Source: Galaxea fascicularis
Lineage: Eukaryota > Cnidaria > Anthozoa > Scleractinia > Euphylliidae
Direction of reading: 5' to 3'
Length of the DNA: 64,000 nucleotides
Assembly: GCA_948470475.1 (NCBI GenBank)
Contig: OX419338.1
Location: forward strand, 10,044,247-10,108,246
Shown here: in pieces, positions 57,301-64,000 of the stretch
Layout: the number at the start of each line of letters is the position of its first letter
Position numbering within the stretch: the first letter of the stretch is position 1
Translations under genes and position numbers: made by a program
Notes under the pieces: model-generated
Told to the model about the DNA's origin: nothing
What the model saw: only the letters and a program-made list of their open reading frames with translations
Databases searched by the model: none

Positions 57301-60300
57301 TAAGTCTGCTAAAGCACAGAATAGAGAACTTCAGTCATAGAATTGGACAAAATTCTTGGTGCTAAATCTGAGAATGGTACCCCTAATATAAATCGGTATA
57401 TACCATTCTCTGATCTGGCAGTAATCGCTCCATTCTCCCTTTATTAGTTTTAAGTTTAGTTTATCGTAGGTGGGTTTTGCAAAACCTCCAGCAAAGTTCT
57501 GGCTGAGCTAAAATAACTGAGATTTGAAATAATAATAATTATTATTTTCTTTTGTGGCCAAGGAGAAATAGAAGTCTTCTTTTATTTTGTGATCCATACC
57601 ACATACAGTGTGACTTGTTTACTTACAGGTGAAATGAACTAAAGGCCAAGGCTAGTAGTAGGACACATTGAGTGGTAAATGCTAAGCATTTCAATGGTTA
57701 ACCCTGTAAATATATTTTTAGTTTTGTATCACTTTGGCAATATATTATGCTTCGGACAAGGAGTTATATGCTTGTGAATAATTAATAACAAACCACGCCA
57801 TGTTAATTACATTTGCAACCAACATAGGGCAATTTCAAATTTTGAAGTGACTGTTTACTATTGAGGTACAGTGCTTTTGTATGTTATGTGTTTCACAAAG
57901 AAGTGCATTGTATGATTTTTAACTTACTAAAGTTTTGAGTTTCAAGAGTTCCAAGGTTTTTACCTTATGAACATAAACCTTTTTTTTCGTTTTATCAAAG
58001 CTCTTTGTTTATCAGTGCGGTATATTTTGAAGACAGCTTAATAATCATGGTGGTCTCTAGTTAAGATCCAGCTGGAGGCAATTTTCACAGGATGAAATAA
58101 GAGTTAATAACCACATACCAAAACAAAAAGAACCCCTTGGTCCAAAATGTATTGCCCAAAAGAGCCAGCTGGGTTTTTTATCTATGAGACTATGGTTAAA
58201 AATAAATCATAGAGCTTTATTAATCTGTGTTAGCTGAAATCACTGGAAAAAAACATGTACAGGTGTATGTGTGTTCAAAAAGCATGTAATAATTACTATG
58301 TTTTTAATTTTGTCAAGTTTAATCTCATTTCTATGGGAATTCAATGTGAGAAATAGTACATGTTCCTTACGGATCTATACATATGGGAATTAAATTGTAA
58401 AGAGAGTTGGCTTTGGTTAATAACTTATTGATTAAAAATAAGCTATGAGCTTTATGGCAGGGGTTTCAAAATGATTTATCGTAGGCATCAGACTCTGGAA
58501 AAGTAGGTGGCTGTAACAAGCGAGGGGCCACAAGGCCTGAGCTGATTGCTATTTATTGACCAGAGTACCCGTAGCTGGCGGAACTCTGACGGTTGCTGGT
58601 TTGTTTTGAAACCGCTGTTATGTAATCCATCTTACTTTCAGAAACCAATAGCAAGAGACCATACATGTTTGATTATTAAGAGAAATGTATTTATTTCTTT
58701 TTGTGAATTCTTCATGATTGGAATAAAAATTCTATAAGTAAATTTAATGCAGGAATAAGATCTAAATTTATGAACCCACAAGGCATTTTAAATTAATCTA
58801 CTAAACTAGACCCACTGGTTTTGGTATAGGCTTCTAAATATACGGGTACCCAAAAGATTTCTTTGGTTTGCCCTTTTAAATATGTCATTGACAAACGTGG
58901 GTACTGTGTTCAGAGGACATGCAAGGTTGTTGCTAAGTGCCGGCTGCTGGCGAAATTCGCTGGCTGAGGTCCGTTTCAAACGCCATGCTAAAGTCGTGCT
59001 GAACTAAATTCGTTATTTACGTTCGACTTTGGAACGGCTGTAGCACGGCGTTTGAAACCATTTAAGAATTAAGTTCGACTCTGCCGTGTAGCACGGCAAG
59101 CTCTGTCGTGCTACCCGACTTTGGCACGGCATGGTTTCAAACGGTGTGCTATTGCCGTGCCGAACTGAATTCATAAATAAAATACATTTTAAAAGTCAGC
59201 AAAACTGGTTTGTTATGGTTTGACGCATGTTTACAGCAACAGTCTATAACTCGACTTAATTAAACTCGACGTTTGAAACCAAGTTGTGCCAATGTCGTGC
59301 TACAGTCAGGCCAAATTACATTTAGTTCGGCACGACTTTAGCACGACGTTTGAAACGGGCCTGGGAAAGAGGTGATCATACACCAGCTGGATTTTGGCCT
59401 GCGAGCACATGGTAACCCACCCCCATGTTGGCTTTAGCCCGCTCAACTGCTACCTAAACCAGCTGAGTAATTTCTTAGCTACAACCCTGGACATAGGTGC
59501 CGGTACCTGGGCCCTGGCTACTAACATTAACAAGACGCCTGTGGGCGTTTACGCGGGATGTGTTTGTCAATATTACAGTGACACTAAATTTGAATGGTTG
59601 CCCCTGCACAGACAGAATCTTTTCATATGCACAAATAAATGTTAATGTAAATGTAAGCAATTGGTAGAGTATTACAAACATCGCTCGATAAATTGCGAGT
59701 GAACAGTAACTCACTGTTTCGATCGATTCGTGTGAACTCACTGGTTTGATCAATGGCTCACTGGTTTCAAGCACACGCTTGGCTATCCAATTATCCACGG
59801 CTCAATATACAGTGAAATTGTTGGTTCGATCGCTGGCAAACACACAAGTTTGTGGCGTAACAGTTTGTACAATTGTTAACGATTCAATACACAAAACCAA
59901 AACAACGTTAATTTTCTGATTAAATATTAAGTTTACTCAGGTAAGCCTCCATTTACAGCTGAAAAGCAAAGGCGTTTAATTTTTGCCTCGAGTAAAACTA
60001 CGCAAAAGTAAAGCAAGCGAACTGCAAGTCTCTTGTATGGCTAATTTATTGACTCGAATTTCACTGATCAGACTGATAAAAGTTATTTGGAAACACATGA
60101 CGAATCAGGCATTGAAGCATATAAAAGCACGGTAAAAATTCACATCTCACGGAGCATCCAAACCTGTAATGTTTTGCAAGGTGGATTCCCAGTCTAAGAG
60201 CTCAAACGAACTTCGCTTTGATCACAAAACCACACTCACTGATCTGTCCTCAAAGAGGGATTTCTTCATTATGAAAAACTGATCTCCACCGTTGAGGCTG

Positions 60301-63300
60301 CCGAGTGTTTCTTACAACTTATTCTTTTGATTTACAGCTTTAAAGAGCAGTGTTTTCCTTCTGAGACCGGCAAACTACTATCTTGTAATTTCACGCCTCA
60401 TACACAAGGAAGCCAATTTTCTCACGCCAGCCTTTCTGTAGTTTCCACCTTGACCTGGCACGGTCCTTGCACGAGCCTGGCACGTGATTCCAGGATGATG
60501 AAAAGCCAATGAAATCGAACGATTTTCTTGAGAGCCAATGAAATCGCAGCATTCTCTCGAGACTCCCCGCGGGAATGGGAAACTTTAAAAAAACATTGCA
60601 ATTTGTGGCTACGATGAAAACGAAATTCGACCGAAACCTTAACGCGGTGCTCACCCCGCGTAATAACCCTGCTAGACCTCTGTGTGTGCCTTGATTGACA
60701 ACACTGCCATGTTACATTTAGACTCAAACACCAATGAAAGTATTGAATTCCAAACCAAAAATTGCTTTCTTCAGCTGTTAAGCCACAGAGTGAGTACAAA
60801 ATATTCAAAGTTTTATTTCCAAAACTATAGGTAACTGTACTCTAGTGTCAGTTTACAAAACACATAGAATTTTAGGATACACTTACATGCCAAAATACTG
60901 ATGATTTGCTTATGTTCGCTTATGTTGACTCAAACATGCATAAACTCTGAACTTGGGTACCTCACCCCTCCCTCCCTTCCTCGATCCCTCCCCCACATCA
61001 CCCCTCCTTTCTTCCCCTCCCTCCTCCCCCCAAAAATTGCTGCATTACATACTGTTATGTAAAATGAACTGCATTTGTCCTAAAGGTCTTGTCTGAAGCA
61101 CTCACAGTGCTGGAGAGGATGAAACACAGGGGTGCTGTTGGATTTGAAGAGAATTGTGGAGATGGTGCTGGTGTTATGACTGGAATTCCACATTCATTTT
61201 ATCAACGTGTCATACAGTGAGGATTTTATTTCATATATACATGTAGATATGTGGGCATATGCAGTAAAGGGGGGTATCACAGGCCTTGCTTTCTTAGGGC
61301 AGAGGCATAGGCATAGGCGGGGTATTTGATGTAAGAAGTCTGCCTGTGGCAGGGGCTTTTGATCATTGCGGCCTGTTGGTCGGGACACTTGCCTTTAACC
61401 ATTAGTGGGAAATTTGCACTCTTTTGAACAAAAACGTCCCTGGGGTTGGGCATTTGAACAGAAAAAATGAAGTGAGGTCAAATCCCCCCTATGCCCGGTA
61501 CTCCAAGGTGCAACCCTGAAAGAGTCACATTTTGCATTGCCTAGTTGCAGTACCTTTAGTTCATGGATTACTGTGGAAGTTACACCTGTGCATCTGAAGG
61601 CAAAACAATATTATTTCAAACCTTCCAGAGATGCATGAATGCACCCTTTTTGTTTTTGTTCCTTCCAGAGAAAACAAACTGGGATTCAAGTTACCATCAC
61701 CAGGTGACTATGCAACTGGGATTTTCTTTGTTGACACAGATCCAAACAAGGTAAACATTTTCATTTTCATTTTCATCATGCATCAGGTTATATTTTAAAT
61801 GCTGTGAGATCTGAACCAGAAGATGCAATGTGAATAATAAGCTACTAATATTTATGACCAAATAATGTAGGCACTGATCATTGTGTTGGCTCTAAACCTT
61901 GTGTTGTACATGTTTCCATGTTTAGGCCAAAGTTTGTGAAGACATGTTCTCATCACTTGCAAAAGAGTGCAACATTGAGGTAGGTTTTTCTCTTTTCTTT
62001 TTTTTTTTTTAAGTCTGTAGACAGGGCTGTGCTCTAGCGGCACCTGGTCACACCTGTCGACTTACTTTTGCCTTTGGGCGACCAGGCAATATTAGTGTTC
62101 ATTAGCAATAAACTTATGATGGGTGCCTTGGATTTCAAGGGTTTAGAGATTTTGGGTGCTCAACTGCTTTTCTTTAACAACATTGTCGCAAAAATGGAGG
62201 TTAGATGCCCGGGACAAACAAACCAGGATGTAAGACCACCCAGATGGCAGGCACTGCCCGCAACCCAGCCACGAGCCTCCACCCCACAGAGAACCCAGGC
62301 ACCAGTCACACTGAAATGAGAATTTCAGTGGAAAATTATGGAATAAATAGTAACAGGACCACTAGACATACACCCAACCCCAGGGATGGGCATTAAGGGG
62401 AAAAATCGCAAGCAAGTGAACAACCCCCGGCTGGAACGCCACGCACGAGGACAAACTAATACGAGCATGAAGCAACGCACGCATGCGCCATAAGGAAGAC
62501 CGCTGGCCGCACCAGTGGAATTTCTTATAACACAGCAGCCTCCAGTTGATAGACAGAGTTATGGCTTGCTTTGTGCGTATATTTATTTACTCAGGTCATC
62601 TTGGGAATGCAGAAATCAAACATTATGTTACAAACTATGCAGCACAATCTCATAACATAAAATGCAAATTTCTCCAGCTAATTGGTCAAAGGGAAGGAAG
62701 ACTCTGGATCTGAGTTGGACTCTTGCATTGAGCATGATTTTTACTTGTTTTTCAACTGTTGTTGGGACTTGAGATTTGGAACTACAACATTCTAATAAGC
62801 AGTCCAGATTCTTACCAACAGAGCTTGACCATGAGATTGTAAACTGTGGCATCTGCAATATTTATTATAATTTATTACAAATTAACAAAAAGAAATAAGC
62901 TTTATTTAGAGAGAGTGACATATTAACCCAAAGACATATAACTTATGGCCCATGTCCGGATTGAACTGAAATTTGGAAATGTTGGTTTTCGAGGAGAAGG
63001 CAAAAACCAGAGTACCTGGAGAAAAACCTCTCACAACAGGGGAGAGAACAAACAACAAACTTAACCCTCATAATTTTATGACACTGAGTCATGTGTGGAA
63101 GGCAAGATTAGTGGTCTCTCCACTGTGTGAACCCTGCTCCCCCAATAATGTGAAAATGTAACAATAATGTAATGATGTAATTAATAATGTATTATTGATT
63201 TTAATTATTAATTTTTTGTTTTGTTGTGCTGTCCTTTTCAGGTTCTAGGTTGGAGAGATGTACCATATGATAACAGTCATATAGGAAAAACTGCTTTGGA

Positions 63301-63451
63301 GAGCCAGCCTCTTTTGAGACAGGTATTCTTTTTGCTTCAAGTTTATCTTAGGATGTAACACGACAGTGAGCATAAATAACTTACTAGGTAAATTATATAC
63401 TTGCAGGTGTTTGTTGCAAGCTCATTGGACCAGGAAACATTCAAGAAACAG
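54305..63451 (+). CDS. Glutamate synthase (GOGAT), N-terminal six coding exons; gene continues beyond window
   Basis: Coding exons are 54305-54421, 61086-61216, 61669-61750, 61926-61979, 63242-63322 and 63407-63451. All have GT/AG borders and matching phases, giving 170 codons so far. Exon 1 encodes a 23-residue leader then ACGVGFVAKINGEKSH; Cys24 is the expected N-terminal nucleophile of the class II (Ntn) glutamine amidotransferase domain, exposed by propeptide removal. Exon 2 gives MKHRGAVGFEENCGDGAGV, matching the HRG...NTGDGAG block of glutamate synthases. Later exons give KLPSPGDYATGIFFVD and VLGWRDVPYDN. The enzyme makes two glutamates from glutamine and 2-oxoglutarate using NAD(P)H. 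The synthase, FMN, iron-sulphur and reductase parts must lie past position 64000. The first ATG after an in-frame stop (TAA, about 54230) is used. Intron 1 is 6.7 kb and full of repeats. Such genes occur in cnidarians and some other invertebrates but not vertebrates. Confidence 0.92.
56395..56755. repeat. Degenerate 87-97 bp tandem repeat in glutamate synthase intron 1
   Basis: The words GTTGCAAACC (56511), GTGGCAAACC (56608) and GTTGCAAACT (56695) recur with GAGAATCGTAGAATC and TTTTACTTTGGTGAAA in the same order, giving about three to four diverged units. A weak further copy may lie at 57240-57330. Frames over it are artefacts. Confidence 0.6.
56815..56886 (+). tRNA. tRNA-like sequence (probable pseudogene or SINE head)
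   Basis: A 72-nt cloverleaf-like sequence starts GGCTTCATAGCTCAGTTGG. It has box A (TAGCTCAGTTGG), box B (GGTTCAATCCC) and a pairing acceptor stem (GGCTTCA / TGAAGTC), followed by a T-run. In the anticodon arm the loop CTGGAAT would give anticodon GGA, but the stem has two mispairs, and the T-arm stem (CACGG / CCATT) is poor. It is therefore more likely a decayed tRNA copy or SINE head than a working tRNA. Confidence 0.5.
56978..57155. mobile_element. MITE with CATATGCAGGGTTCTCAGTAGT ends
   Basis: CATATGCATGGTTCTCAGTA at 56978 pairs with ACTGAGAACCCTGCATATG ending at 57155. The interior carries GGCAACTGGCGAATTCCGCC. A related interior word (CGGCTGCTGGCGAAATTCGC) appears at about 58940 without its ends, so a relic of the same family lies there. 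Confidence 0.75.
58462..58613. mobile_element. ~150-bp MITE with GGTTTCAAAA ends
   Basis: GGGGTTTCAAAATGATTT at about 58460 is matched by GTTTTGAAACC ending at 58613. The terminal repeat is only 10-12 bp, but inner CAGACTCTGG / CCAGAGTACC words are arranged like a small hairpin. Non-coding. Confidence 0.5.
58967..59363. mobile_element. MITE with AGGCCCGTTTCAAACG ends and GTCGTGCCGAACT words
   Basis: AGGTCCGTTTCAAACGCCATG at 58967 is inverted at CGACGTTTGAAACGGGCCT (ending about 59362). The interior contains repeated and inverted TCGTGCTACA, GGCACGAC and CGTTTGAAACCA words, including internal copies of the terminus. It shares its end motif with the elements at 35248 and 53109 but not their interior words. 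Confidence 0.85.
60957..61037 (-). other. C-rich tract (candidate G-quadruplex on the minus strand)
   Basis: About 80 bases of CCTCCC, CCCCTCC and CCCTCC runs lie just 50 bases upstream of glutamate synthase exon 2. On the minus strand this gives many G-tracts. It could also serve as an extended polypyrimidine region, though it is followed by some 50 further bases before the acceptor. Confidence 0.4.
62977..63142 (-). mobile_element. Decayed SINE copy in a glutamate synthase intron
   Basis: The sequence matches the body of the SINE at 34808-35128 (GTTGGTTTT, GGAGAAAAACCTCTC, AGAGAACAAACAA, GTGGAAGGC, ACCCTGCTCCCC) in the same minus orientation. Box B and the (ATT)n tail are lost. Confidence 0.6.
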
Positions 63452-64000
63452 GTGGGCAAATCATCAGCATTTCAAAATTATTGATCCGTCATGTGGTCTG
63501 GTAATTTTTGTGGCTAGCACTCTGGTTGCAAATTTCTCCATATTGCTTTCTCTCTCTGAAAAAGCTTGGTTATGTGGTTTAACAGATGTGCACAATGGCC
63601 TAGCAAGGGGGAAAAATATGAGGTCAGCAAAAATATTGCTGGTAATGCTTTTGCATCATTGCCTTAAAAGTTGGTGAGATCCGAAGCAATTTAGGCGCAG
63701 CAGGTAGGTAACCATGGCAACCTTGTGAGCGGGAACCACCCCTGTGAGCAGCCACCAACAGGCACCATCACACTGAAACAAATTCAGTGGAATACTTACC
63801 AGACGGAAAAAGAACCACTTATGGGTGGGAGGGGATGGGACCAGAATCTGCAAAGATTTGTAAAGGCTGACTGAATCCACAAATTAAGATTCATAACCTG
63901 ATTAGTGATTGGCAATGTTTGGTAGAAGCTAAGCACATGTAATCAGTCCCTGCAAATTCCAGGGGTTACCACCCTGCAGATCACTTGAAAAAATGAACTG
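63452..64000. other. Glutamate synthase intron at window end
   Basis: No further exon of the gene is recognised before position 64000. A segment at 63705-63800 resembles 62225-62340 (both end CAGGCACCA...CACACTGAAA...TTCAGTGGAA), so an old dispersed repeat has copies in two introns of this gene. Confidence 0.45.

Noticed and set aside
59394..59645. 83-codon frame starting MACEHMVTH as an exon of glutamate synthase
   Set aside because: It lacks similarity to the family, and exon 1 (54421) joins exon 2 (61086) in phase without it.

Overview
The window looks like nuclear DNA of an invertebrate animal, most likely a cnidarian and probably a stony coral. This rests on three intron-bearing or intronless metazoan genes, AT-rich unique sequence, and very many short inverted-repeat DNA elements of the kinds I associate with coral and anemone genomes. 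One gene is a eukaryotic glutamate synthase, which vertebrates lack but cnidarians and some other invertebrates have. The species assignment is inference.

Left half (1-31 kb): I see no host gene. It contains a 1.1 kb near-perfect palindrome (2777-3874), two inverted-repeat DNA elements (5.4-6.6 kb), and a composite inverted structure (8.2-16.1 kb). In the composite, two opposite copies of a ~1.2 kb dispersed repeat enclose minisatellites built on a 10-bp unit, and these arrays are themselves in opposite orientations. A 29-bp minisatellite then runs for ~13.6 kb (17.2-30.8 kb, roughly 400 units). It is interrupted by a poly(A)-tailed retroelement carrying only a CCHC zinc-knuckle (gag/ORF1-like) frame, and by a ~90-bp insert that may hold a hammerhead-like motif.

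Right half (31-64 kb): this half is gene-bearing. A UBE2Z-like ubiquitin-conjugating enzyme lies on the minus strand (32226-40221, seven coding exons, 303 codons plus stop, apparently complete). An intronless class A GPCR lies on the plus strand (43101-44177, 358 aa). The first six coding exons of a glutamate synthase lie on the plus strand (54305-63451), starting with a short propeptide and the N-terminal nucleophile cysteine; the gene runs off the window. Introns and intergenic DNA hold about fifteen MITE-like elements, tRNA-derived SINEs, two LINE 3' fragments, one of them split by a DNA element with iterated subterminal motifs, and a third 10-bp minisatellite at 47 kb.

The three genes do not form a pathway. 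The frames reported across the satellites are by-products of stop-poor repeats whose period is not a multiple of three, and I do not annotate them as genes. All boundaries of repeats and elements were drawn by eye and may be off by several to tens of bases.
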